Source: Planctomycetota bacterium
Lineage (GTDB): Bacteria; Planctomycetota; Planctomycetia; Pirellulales; Thermoguttaceae
Length of the DNA stretch: 5,445 nt
Direction: 5' to 3'
Assembly: GCA_023621895.1 (NCBI GenBank)
Contig: JAMOAF010000989.1
Location: forward strand, 1-5,445
Under the pieces are notes generated by a model that saw nothing but the letters and a program-made list of their open reading frames with translations, was not told where the DNA came from and ran no database searches. The translations under genes and the position numbers were made by a program. The first letter of the stretch is position 1; each line of letters starts with the position of its first letter. This document shows positions 1 to 5,445 of this stretch, piece by piece.

Positions 1-2507
1 TCGGGTATGTTGAGCCGCACGGGCGGCCGGAGACGGAAGCACTGCTTGAGGGGTTGGAGGTGATTCCCACCAGGCAGGTCGAGTACCGCGGCGTGTTGCT
101 CCGGGAATTCGATGTGGATGCCGGCCTTGCCCGGCGGCCGGAGGTGCTGCTGGTCGATGAACTGGCGCACACCAATTCCGAGGGCTCGCGGCACGCCAAA
201 CGATGGCAGGACGTCGAGGAGCTTCGCCAGGCCGGAATCCAGGTCTGGACGACCCTCAACGTTCAACACATCGAGAGCCTGAACGACGTGATCGGCCAGG
301 TGACCGGGATCAGGGTGCGGGAGACCGTGCCCGACCACGTCTTCGACTCGGCGGACGACCTGGAGCTCGTGGACGTTTCTCCCGAGGAATTGCTCGCGCG
401 TCTACAGGCCGGAAAGGTCTACATTCCCCAGCAAGCCGAGCGGGCAATGCAGAGCTTTTTTCAGAAGTCGAACCTCGTCGCGCTGCGGGAAATGTCCTTC
501 CGCCATGCCGCCCAGCGGCTGCATAGCGACGTGGAATCGGTGCGGCGTCACAAGGCGGTCCTTCAGCCATGGGCGACGGCGGATCGCTTGCTGGTCTGCG
601 TCGGTCCAAGCCCCACTACCGCGCGGGTGATCCGCACCGCAAAACGCATGGCTGCGGCCCTCGACGCCCCTTGGATCGCCGTTTCCGTGGACCTTGGCGG
701 CATGGCGGACAGCCGCGGCAAGAAAGAGCAGATCGCCCGGCACTTCCGCCTTGCAGAGCAACTTGGCGCGGAGACGGTTACACTTTTGGGTCAGGATGTT
801 GCGGCGACCATTCTGGATTTCGCCCGCAGCCGCAATGTGACCAAGATCTTCATCGGCAAGACCCATCAGCCGCGATGGAAGCGGCTGCTAACCAGCACGG
901 TCGTCGACGATCTGCTGGACAGCAGCGGTGTGATCGATGTCTACGTGATCCATGGAGAGAAGGATTCGGAAGAGAAGGTGCGAACGCGCACGGCGAATGT
1001 TCCAAAGCGCTGGCTTCCCCATGTCTTCGCCAGCGGCGCCGTGGCCGCCGCCGGCGCGTTGGCTGCCTTGTTCACGATGCTTCACCTGGCCGAGGCCAAC
1101 GTGGTGATGGTCTTCCTGGCCGCCGTCGCTTACGTTGCATTCCGTTGGGGGCGCGCGCCGGCAGTCCTGGCGAGCGTTGAGGCGGTGCTGGTTTTCGATT
1201 TCTTCTTCGTCCCACCAGAAATCACCTTGGCCATTGCCGACACGGAATACTTGCTCACCTTTGGTGTGATGCTCGCCATCGGCCTTGTGATCAGCACGCT
1301 CACGGCTCGGCTCAAGAACCAGGTCGAGAGCTCTCGCTTGCGAGAGCGGCGGACGTCGGCCTTGTACCACCTCGGCCGGCAACTCAGTTCGCTGTCGGGC
1401 AGTGCGTTCCTCGCGGCAGCGGCCGGCAAGCAGGTTGCCGACCTCTGCGGCGCCGAGGTGGCCGTTTATCTGCGCCACGAGAAAGATGCACTTGAACTCG
1501 CCTTTGGCGAGGCGACGACCATCGCCGGGCACCCGGTCAGCCCGCTGGTGGCGCAATGGGTTGTCGAGCACGATCAGATCGCCGGCGCGGGGACCGACAC
1601 GCTGCCCAATGCCCCCGCACTGTTTATTCCGCTCACCGCGTCGCAGCAGACGGTGGGAGTGATTGCCGTGCGGGCAGACGAGAGCGAGCGCCTGCTGGAG
1701 CCGGATCAGAGGCTTCTGCTGGACGCGTGCGCCGGCCAGCTTGCCCTGGCCGTGGAGCGGGATCAAATGGCATTAACCGCCGCCGAGGCACGCATCCAGG
1801 CCCAGGCAGAACAGGTTCGCAGCACGCTTCTGAGCAGTGTTTCGCATGATTTGAAGACGCCGCTTGCGGCGATTGCGGGCGCCAGCAGCAGTCTGCTCCA
1901 GGCAGCGCCTGATGAACCGACGCGCCGGGAATTGCTTCACACCATCGCCGACGAAGCCAGTCGCCTCGGCCGATTGCTGGAGAACATCCTGCAAATGTCG
2001 AGATTGGAATCCGGAGCATCGGCGCCCAACAGGCAGTGGCACGTGCTGGAGGAGATCGTCGGTTCCGCCCTGCATCGCACTCGCCGGGAATTGGAGAATC
2101 ACCCGGTGGAGGTTCGGCTGGCGGCGAATCTGCCCCTGATCCATGTCGATGGTTTGCTTTTGGAGCAGGTGTTTGTCAATCTCCTGGAAAACGCGGCGCG
2201 CTACACGCCGGAGGGAACCCGAGTCACGATTACGGCAATCCCGGAGGGGAAATGGCTGGCCGTTTCGGTGGCTGACGACGGCCCGGGACTCGCTGCCGGA
2301 ACGGAGGATCGCATTTTCGAGAAGTTCTATCGGGCTTCTCCGATCGCCGACTCGGGGAGAGGGAGCGGGCTCGGATTGGCGATATGCCGCGCGGTGGCCG
2401 AGGCCCATGGCGGCAAGATCACCGCCGCCAACCGGCCCGGCGGAGGCGCCGACTTCCTCCTTCGGCTCCCTCTGCCTGTGAACGCACCACAAGTCATCGT
2501 AGAATGA
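1..2507 (+). CDS. kdpD: KdpD, K+-responsive sensor histidine kinase (5' end cut off by window)
   Basis: KdpD is the membrane sensor kinase/phosphatase that phosphorylates KdpE to switch on the KdpFABC potassium pump. The frame is open to the left edge (first full codon at base 3, reading GYVEPHGRPETEALLEGLEV), so the TTG at 54 is internal. About 834 residues are present. By comparison with E. coli KdpD, some 55-60 N-terminal residues, including the Walker A loop, lie upstream. Visible in order, numbered in-window: the KdpD N-terminal domain with Walker B-like VLLVDELAHTN (residues 48-58); a USP-like domain from about 195 (DRLLVCVG); four membrane segments at about 340-436 (DUF4118 type, including FDFFFVPP); a GAF-like region at about 450-580; the H-box SHDLKTPL with phospho-acceptor His615 (codon 1845-1847); the N-box LLENAARYTPEG (Asn730); G1 DDGPGL (758-763), IFEKFYR, and G2 GSGLGLAI (787-794). 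All catalytic motifs look intact. It ends with TGA 36 bases before kdpE. Confidence 0.97.
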   Translation, partial: GYVEPHGRPETEALLEGLEVIPTRQVEYRGVLLREFDVDAGLARRPEVLLVDELAHTNSEGSRHAKRWQDVEELRQAGIQVWTTLNVQHIESLNDVIGQVTGIRVRETVPDHVFDSADDLELVDVSPEELLARLQAGKVYIPQQAERAMQSFFQKSNLVALREMSFRHAAQRLHSDVESVRRHKAVLQPWATADRLLVCVGPSPTTARVIRTAKRMAAALDAPWIAVSVDLGGMADSRGKKEQIARHFRLAEQLGAETVTLLGQDVAATILDFARSRNVTKIFIGKTHQPRWKRLLTSTVVDDLLDSSGVIDVYVIHGEKDSEEKVRTRTANVPKRWLPHVFASGAVAAAGALAALFTMLHLAEANVVMVFLAAVAYVAFRWGRAPAVLASVEAVLVFDFFFVPPEITLAIADTEYLLTFGVMLAIGLVISTLTARLKNQVESSRLRERRTSALYHLGRQLSSLSGSAFLAAAAGKQVADLCGAEVAVYLRHEKDALELAFGEATTIAGHPVSPLVAQWVVEHDQIAGAGTDTLPNAPALFIPLTASQQTVGVIAVRADESERLLEPDQRLLLDACAGQLALAVERDQMALTAAEARIQAQAEQVRSTLLSSVSHDLKTPLAAIAGASSSLLQAAPDEPTRRELLHTIADEASRLGRLLENILQMSRLESGASAPNRQWHVLEEIVGSALHRTRRELENHPVEVRLAANLPLIHVDGLLLEQVFVNLLENAARYTPEGTRVTITAIPEGKWLAVSVADDGPGLAAGTEDRIFEKFYRASPIADSGRGSGLGLAICRAVAEAHGGKITAANRPGGGADFLLRLPLPVNAPQVIVE

Positions 2508-2543
2508 ATCGGTCGGCAAGGGTCGTTGTGAGCCGGACGAGCC

Positions 2544-3236
2544 ATGCAGCCAGCCAGCCTCCTAGTTTTGATTATCGAGGATGAGCAGCCGATCAGGCGT
2601 TTCTTGCGGGTGTCGCTGGCCGCCGAGGGCTACCGTGTGGCCGAGGCCGGGACCGGGGAGGAAGGCCTGCGGCTGGCGGCTCAGCAGCCGCCGGACCTGG
2701 TGATCCTCGATCTCGGGCTTCCGGGGATCGATGGCCAGGAGGTCTTGCGAAGGCTCCGGGAATGGCTCAGCGCCCCGATCGTCGTTTTGTCCGCACGGGA
2801 CCAGGAGAAGCAGAAGGTCGAGGCCCTCGACGCCGGGGCCGACGACTACGTAACAAAGCCCTTCGGAGTCGGTGAATTGCTCGCGCGGATGCGGACTTCG
2901 CTGCGGCACGCCAACCGGCCCGCCGCCGATTCAACGGTCGTGTCGATCGGCGACGTGCGGGTCGATCTTGCGGCACGGCTGGTATTTCGAGCAAACCAGG
3001 AGGTCCATCTGACTCCCCTGGAGTACAAGCTGCTGGTCACCCTACTAAAGCATTCGGGCAAGGTGCTGACACACCGTTTTCTGCTCAGGGAGGTCTGGGG
3101 ACCGCAAGACTCGCAAGAGACACACTACCTTCGCGTGTTTATCGCCAGTTTGCGCCGTAAGTTGGAGGCCGAGCCGGCCCGGCCGCGCTACATCCTGACC
3201 GAACCGGGGGTTGGATACCGTCTGGTCGCGGAATGA
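2544..3236 (+). CDS. kdpE: KdpE, OmpR/PhoB-family response regulator
   Basis: This is the 230-aa transcriptional regulator that receives phosphate from KdpD and activates kdp transcription. The receiver domain (residues about 5-122) has the acidic pocket Glu12-Asp13, phospho-acceptor Asp56 (LVILDLGLPGIDG), Ser83 and Lys105 (TKPF), so the full catalytic set is present. A linker leads to a winged-helix DNA-binding domain (about 132-228) with LTPLEYKLL, LREVWG, and the C-terminal hairpin GVGYRLVAE typical of OmpR/PhoB proteins. Length is normal for KdpE. ATG 2544 is chosen because a TGA lies in frame at 2529-2531 and this is the first start after it. The Shine-Dalgarno site is poor (GGACGAG at 2535-2541 is too close), which would fit translation following kdpD. 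Naming it KdpE rather than another OmpR-type regulator rests on adjacency to kdpD and on overall sequence. Confidence 0.94.
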   Translation: MQPASLLVLIIEDEQPIRRFLRVSLAAEGYRVAEAGTGEEGLRLAAQQPPDLVILDLGLPGIDGQEVLRRLREWLSAPIVVLSARDQEKQKVEALDAGADDYVTKPFGVGELLARMRTSLRHANRPAADSTVVSIGDVRVDLAARLVFRANQEVHLTPLEYKLLVTLLKHSGKVLTHRFLLREVWGPQDSQETHYLRVFIASLRRKLEAEPARPRYILTEPGVGYRLVAE

Positions 3237-3329
3237 CCCCGCGGCCGGTTGGCGGGTTGCCAGGGCGGGATCGCGCGGGAGGGACTGCCCACCGGGAAGC
3301 TGTTCATCGAAAGGGCAACGCGTTCGAAC

Positions 3330-3377
3330 GGCCGCTTGGGCGGCCTGCTGTCTTGCGCGATGGACCTTGCCCGGTCC
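3330..3377. terminator. Possible end-of-transcript hairpins between convergent genes
   Basis: Two small GC-rich hairpins lie in tandem in the 158-base gap between kdpE (+) and the convergent 246-aa gene (-). The first is GGCCGC-TTGG-GCGGCC at 3330-3345 and the second is GGACC-TTGCCC-GGTCC at 3362-3377. Neither is followed by a T-run on either strand, so they are not classic intrinsic terminators. Position is the main argument that they help end transcription from one or both sides. The rest of the gap (3237-3329 and 3378-3394) shows nothing I can name. Confidence 0.25.
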
Positions 3378-3394
3378 GCCGGCCATCAGCCGTC

Positions 3395-4135
3395 TTATTT
3401 CTGCTCCCTCCGGATCGTCTGCAATTCCTTCCAGGTTTGCGCCGCGGTCACGGACGACCTGGCGCACTTGAGGTGCTCAGCCCAGCGGACGGCGGTCCAG
3501 GCAATCGCCGTCGGGTCCTTCAGAATTGCGTCGAGCATCCGGCCGTCGATGCTCCCGCGCCTGGCCTTGCCGCCTTCCTTCCAGGGGTCGATCGTGCCGG
3601 CGGGAACCGGCCTGGCCTGACGCGTTGCGACCTTCGCCGGCGCGCCGCCCTCTTCAATCGGCTGGCTGCCGGCCGGCTCGCCAGGCTGCACGAGGAGGAG
3701 CCCCTCGGCGCCAAGCAGGCGCAGATTCGATTCCGCCAGCAGGGCGACCAGGTCGGGCGCGGTCCGCGCTCGATCCAGCAGATCGTGGCAAACCGAGCCG
3801 ATCTGACTGACCAGCCCGCCCGGCGCCGCGGGAAGGGAAGCAGTCCAATCGGCGATTTCTTTGAGGAAGATCCGTAGCCGCGAGAAATGGAACATGGCCA
3901 GAGACTGATTGGGCAAGGCGTCTTCCGCGTCGCGGGCCTCTCTCTCGGCGGCTTTCTTGCCCGGAGGCCGCCGCTTCCGCGTCCGTTTGGCAACGCCCTT
4001 GTGAAGCTTTTTGGCGTCCTCGGGCGGCGCGGCTTTATCGCCCGGGCCGGTCACGATGGCCTGGACCGCGGCGCAGTGAGCACTGACGCACTCCCAAAAC
4101 AGGCGGACGAGTTCTCTTTCGAGCTCGAAATCCAT
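3395..4135 (-). CDS. Hypothetical protein, 246 aa, basic linker and C-terminal HTH-like segment
   Basis: I cannot assign a function. The N-terminus (MDFELERELVRLFWECVSAH) looks helical. Residues 42-68 are strongly basic (KRTRKRRPPGKK within it). Residues 80-150 are again helical with leucine-rich stretches (ALLAESNLRLLGAEGLLLV). Residues 150-190 are Pro/Gly/Ala-rich and probably a flexible linker. The C-terminal part, about 195-246, has spaced tryptophans (W213, W218, W235) around AVRWAEHLKCARSSVTAAQ. This reads like a helix-turn-helix, with 'EHLKCARSSVT' as helix-turn-recognition helix, as in small DNA-binding modules of planctomycete hypothetical proteins (from memory). The ATG at 4135 is preceded by a weak GGGG about 10 bases upstream. 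The gene is convergent with kdpE and 269 bases downstream of the 80-aa gene on the same strand. It was preferred over overlapping plus-strand frames, which are Arg/Pro/Gly-rich with no recognisable pattern. DNA binding is inferred only. Confidence 0.75.
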   Translation of the reverse strand: MDFELERELVRLFWECVSAHCAAVQAIVTGPGDKAAPPEDAKKLHKGVAKRTRKRRPPGKKAAEREARDAEDALPNQSLAMFHFSRLRIFLKEIADWTASLPAAPGGLVSQIGSVCHDLLDRARTAPDLVALLAESNLRLLGAEGLLLVQPGEPAGSQPIEEGGAPAKVATRQARPVPAGTIDPWKEGGKARRGSIDGRMLDAILKDPTAIAWTAVRWAEHLKCARSSVTAAQTWKELQTIRREQK

Positions 4136-4210
4136 GGTCTACCCCGTTTCTTGCGCCGGTTTGACCGGGGCTGGATCGGGAGAGACAGAAAGCGGTTTGG
4201 GTGGCCCGCC

Positions 4211-4267
4211 GGCGAGGGCCGGTCCATGCCGCGCGCCGGACGAGCGCCGGCAAAGCCGGCCTCTCGC
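4211..4267. repeat. Overlapping inverted repeats with two alternative hairpins
   Basis: An inner hairpin, GCCGGC-AAA-GCCGGC, sits at 4246-4260. An outer inverted repeat pairs GCGAGGGCCGG (4212-4222) with CCGGCC-T-CTCGC (4256-4267), an 11-bp stem with one bulged T and a 33-base loop. The two share the second arm, so they cannot form together. There is no T-run after either, so a classic terminator is not supported. The element lies in the 269-base gap between the 80-aa and 246-aa minus-strand genes. Otherwise that gap holds no gene I would defend. It could be transcript-level structure between two co-oriented genes or simply a GC-rich repeat remnant. Confidence 0.4.
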
Positions 4268-4404
4268 GGACCGGGTGGCATTTCGCCTCGACGCGACCGG
4301 CCGACCATCCGGAGGAATTCGTTCTACACCTCGTTGCCGATTTTCACGTCTTTCTGATCGATGCCTAGGCGGACGATGACCATCGCCCACTCGGGGATTA
4401 TCGC

Positions 4405-4647
4405 CTAAGAAGCCTTGACCGAGTCGGCCTGAATCTGTTTGAGTGTTCGGCCGAGCTTCTTACCCCGGTTGCTGGAGCCAAGGCGCGGGGCAGCGGTGGC
4501 CGGTGAGTCCTGCAAGAACCCCATCAGGCGTTGCTGGACATCGTCTTTTTCGTGGCACGTGCCGAGACAGTCCACCGCGTCGTTGACGCCCAGGATGACG
4601 GATTGCTTCACGCCCGCTCGCAACCAATCGAAGAAATTGAAGTTCAT
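4405..4647 (-). CDS. Hypothetical small protein, 80 aa
   Basis: The function is unknown. The protein opens with an aromatic/amphipathic stretch (MNFNFFDWLRAGVKQSVILGVNDAV, given here as two motifs: MNFNFFDWLR and KQSVILGVNDAV). It continues with an acidic patch (HEKDDV, residues 32-37), a short helical-looking LMGFLQD, and a basic tail (RGKKLGRTLKQIQ, 61-73). There are two cysteines (27 and 31), too few for a zinc site. Three things support a real gene: balanced amino-acid composition in a region where other frames are Arg/Pro-rich, a clear ATG start, and a strong Shine-Dalgarno AGGAGGA seven bases upstream. The style resembles small conserved hypothetical proteins I associate with planctomycetes, but I recognise no named family. 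It ends with TAG, after which the same frame stays open for 26 more codons. Confidence 0.75.
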   Translation of the reverse strand: MNFNFFDWLRAGVKQSVILGVNDAVDCLGTCHEKDDVQQRLMGFLQDSPATAAPRLGSSNRGKKLGRTLKQIQADSVKAS

Positions 4648-4654
4648 CGCCTAT

Positions 4655-4661
4655 TCCTCCT
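4655..4661 (-). promoter_or_regulatory. Strong ribosome binding site for the 80-aa gene
   Basis: On the minus strand the sequence reads AGGAGGA followed by seven bases (ATAGGCG-type spacer region, 4648-4654) and then ATG. This is near-consensus Shine-Dalgarno at ideal spacing, and it fixes the start at 4647. It is the best RBS in the window. Confidence 0.8.
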
Positions 4662-4707
4662 GTCCAAAGGCTCCTGGTTTCCCTACCCGGAAAAAAATCC
4701 CCGACTT

Positions 4708-4753
4708 CCAAGCTCCGGCCCATCCCGGGTTCCCAAGCTCCGGCTTGGGAACC
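4708..4753. repeat. Perfect 11-bp palindromic hairpin with adjacent half-copy
   Basis: GGTTCCCAAGC (4728-4738), loop TCCG, GCTTGGGAACC (4743-4753) form a perfect 26-base hairpin. The core CCAAGCTCCGGC occurs twice as a direct repeat, at 4708-4719 and 4733-4744, 25 bases apart, so a second copy has lost its right arm or diverged. Short palindromes built on TTCCCA-AGCTCC-TGGGAA-type sequence are, from general knowledge, highly iterated in the intergenic DNA of some bacteria, which suggests a dispersed repeat rather than a gene-specific regulator. It lies about 60-105 bases upstream of the 80-aa gene's start, so it would fall in its leader or promoter region. A run of seven T on the minus strand (4691-4697) follows it in that gene's direction. 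Confidence 0.8.
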
Positions 4754-4908
4754 TTCCGTCTCAAAAACCACCGATTCTCATTTTATCGAGCCGGCCGGCA
4801 GCTCGGCAGGCCGGGTAAACGGGCAAGTTCGCTCGGAATTGGTTTGGAAGCGTATGCGATGGTTCGCAGCGTGTCCAGGCCAATCACGCATTCCCCAGCA
4901 AAGAGGGG
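4754..4908. other. Intergenic stretch without a convincing gene
   Basis: Between the two repeat elements I see no defensible ORF and no consensus promoter pair. The only structure is a modest inverted repeat, CCGGCC (4791-4796) with GGCCGG (4809-4814), with a 12-base loop. A 64-codon minus-strand frame runs through here into the repeat, but its composition and lack of an RBS argue against it. Any promoter of the 80-aa gene would have to lie here or in the flanking palindrome. Confidence 0.5.
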
Positions 4909-5048
4909 GTAGTGTTGCGCCGCTGGCGGGGACTGTCCCGCTTATTCCCGGCCGACAGCTCGTGGACGGCATCGGAAGCGGTGTTTCTGAGCGAAAAACG
5001 GGACGGTCCCCGCCGGGCCAGCGGAGAGCGTCAGCGGCTGCGGACTAC
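4909..5048. repeat. REPIN-like element: two inverted REP-type units
   Basis: The left unit starts with GTAG (4909-4912) and contains GGCGGGGACTGTCCCG (4925-4940). The right unit is its inverse, containing CGGGACGGTCCCCGCC (4999-5014) and ending CTAC (5045-5048), i.e. GTAG on the minus strand. The two 16-base cores are complementary except for one position (a G-T wobble in RNA). Within each core, an imperfect palindrome around GGGAC/GTCCC can form a small hairpin (GCGGG-GACTGT-CCCGC on the left). Flanking CCGCT/AGCGG blocks add further pairing. A GTAG head, a GC-rich palindromic body and two units in inverted orientation match the known layout of REP sequences and REPINs, which RAYT (Y1 transposase-related) proteins mobilise. 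No RAYT gene is in the window. The spacer (4941-4998) has no identifiable content. Confidence 0.7.
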
Positions 5049-5284
5049 GATGGTTTTCGTCGCGACGGGGGCGACGGGGCAACGTCGGTGCTCCACAAGG
5101 GGTTGCCGCACTGGTTGCAGAGCTTGCTCGGACTTAAGGTTGCGAAAAGCCAGAACGGCAACCACAACCCGAGGGAACACACGGAAAACAGGAGATGCTT
5201 CCAATGGTTGAGCGGATCGTAGTGATACTCGACGTCCTTGGCGCAGTGATCACAGTGGACAAGGTTGGAATTGGCTGTAGCCAT
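5045..5284 (-). CDS. Small membrane-associated zinc-ribbon-like protein, 79 aa
   Basis: Two CxxC knuckles, CDHC (residues 11-14) and CNQC (56-59), flank a hydrophobic, Trp/Leu/Phe-rich segment (about 31-50, LLFSVCSLGLWLPFWLFATL). His-rich residues precede it (H21, H27, H30). This CxxC / hydrophobic stretch / CxxC plan resembles the LITAF-type domain, in which the two cysteine pairs form one zinc site and the middle helix inserts into the membrane face. Similar tiny bacterial proteins exist, but I cannot name a family with certainty and the role is unknown. The ATG at 5284 has a good AGAGGA ribosome site nine bases upstream. The tail after the second knuckle (STDVAPSPPSRRKPS) is low-complexity, and its TAG stop is part of the GTAG head of the adjacent repeat, which suggests the repeat's arrival may have defined the C-terminus. 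It is divergent from nothing visible: its upstream neighbour lies beyond the window. Confidence 0.8.
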   Translation of the reverse strand: MATANSNLVHCDHCAKDVEYHYDPLNHWKHLLFSVCSLGLWLPFWLFATLSPSKLCNQCGNPLWSTDVAPSPPSRRKPS

Positions 5285-5292
5285 ATATGATT

Positions 5293-5298
5293 TCCTCT
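5293..5298 (-). promoter_or_regulatory. Ribosome binding site of the zinc-ribbon-like gene
   Basis: The minus strand reads GAAGAGGAAATCATATATG. AGAGGA is near-consensus Shine-Dalgarno, about eight to nine bases before the ATG at 5284. It supports this start over any in-frame alternative. Bases 5301-5445 upstream show no convincing -35/-10 pair and no other gene. Confidence 0.65.
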
Positions 5299-5445
5299 TC
5301 GTTCAAAGTCAGTTTTGGATAGTCGTTGACCTGCGAATGCCGCACGGGGGCGGGCCACTCGCATCGGCGGTGCGGCCAGCCTCGGATCGGGATAGCGGCG
5401 GAAACCCGCACGCGCGAAAACGGCGGATTCGCCAAGAACTGGCCA

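Noticed and set aside
54..56. TTG at 54 as the start of kdpD.
   Set aside because: The frame is open to the window edge and the upstream codons encode conserved KdpD sequence (GYVEPHGRPETEAL), so the gene begins outside the window.
888..1766. Long minus-strand frame (292 codons) opposite kdpD.
   Set aside because: It is a mirror frame of high-GC coding DNA. kdpD is unmistakable and continuous on the plus strand.
3233..3877. Plus-strand 214-codon frame whose ATG overlaps the kdpE stop (ATGA), suggesting a third operon gene.
   Set aside because: The overlap is tempting, but the product is Arg/Pro/Gly/Ala-rich with no recognisable motif, and most of it lies antisense to the better-composed 246-aa minus-strand gene.
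3887..4357. Plus-strand 156-codon frame running from opposite the 246-aa gene into the intergenic gap.
   Set aside because: It crosses a gene boundary on the other strand, shows no RBS, and becomes Arg/Pro/Gly-rich low-complexity sequence in its second half.
4439..4912. Plus-strand 157-codon frame across the 80-aa gene and the palindrome.
   Set aside because: It runs antisense through a gene with a strong RBS and through repeat DNA. It has no RBS of its own and no domain-like pattern.
4778..4972. Minus-strand 64-codon frame beginning inside the REPIN-like element.
   Set aside because: Part of it is repeat sequence, there is no Shine-Dalgarno site, and the composition looks random.
4909..5048. 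CRISPR or insertion-sequence end as an explanation for the inverted cores.
   Set aside because: There are only two copies, in inverted orientation, with no spacers of regular length, no transposase and no target duplication visible. A REP/REPIN fits better.

Overview
This is a GC-rich bacterial window with two parts. The left 60% is the 3' end of a potassium-sensing kdp locus. The right 40% is a sparse region of small minus-strand genes separated by palindromic repeats. The KdpD/KdpE homology is unmistakable. The organism is less certain. High GC, large gene gaps, and small hypothetical proteins of a style I associate with Planctomycetota (a C-terminal W-rich HTH-like module and an 80-aa protein beginning MNFNFFDW) make that phylum my best guess. 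This is inference, not proof.

Layout: bases 1-2507 (+) encode KdpD, cut off at its 5' end by the window edge. Bases 2544-3236 (+) encode the partner response regulator KdpE, 36 bases downstream and almost certainly co-transcribed. Together they form the two-component system that controls the KdpFABC high-affinity K+ pump, whose genes would be expected upstream, outside the window. A 158-base convergent gap (3237-3394) with two small GC-rich hairpins ends the kdp unit. On the minus strand there follow a 246-aa protein with a basic linker and a C-terminal HTH-like segment (4135-3395), an 80-aa small protein with a strong ribosome binding site (4647-4405), and a 79-aa membrane-associated double-CxxC zinc-ribbon-like protein (5284-5045).

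The roughly 400 bases between the last two genes hold the most unusual DNA. One element is a perfect 11-bp-stem palindrome (GGTTCCCAAGC / GCTTGGGAACC) with a degenerate half-copy beside it. The other is a 140-base REPIN-like structure: two GTAG-headed REP-type units facing each other, built around GGCGGGGAC(T/C)GTCCCG. The right-hand GTAG also supplies the TAG stop codon of the zinc-ribbon gene. I see no complete mobile element, CRISPR array, RNA gene, or clearly new multi-gene system. The candidates worth following are the repeats and the three uncharacterised small proteins.
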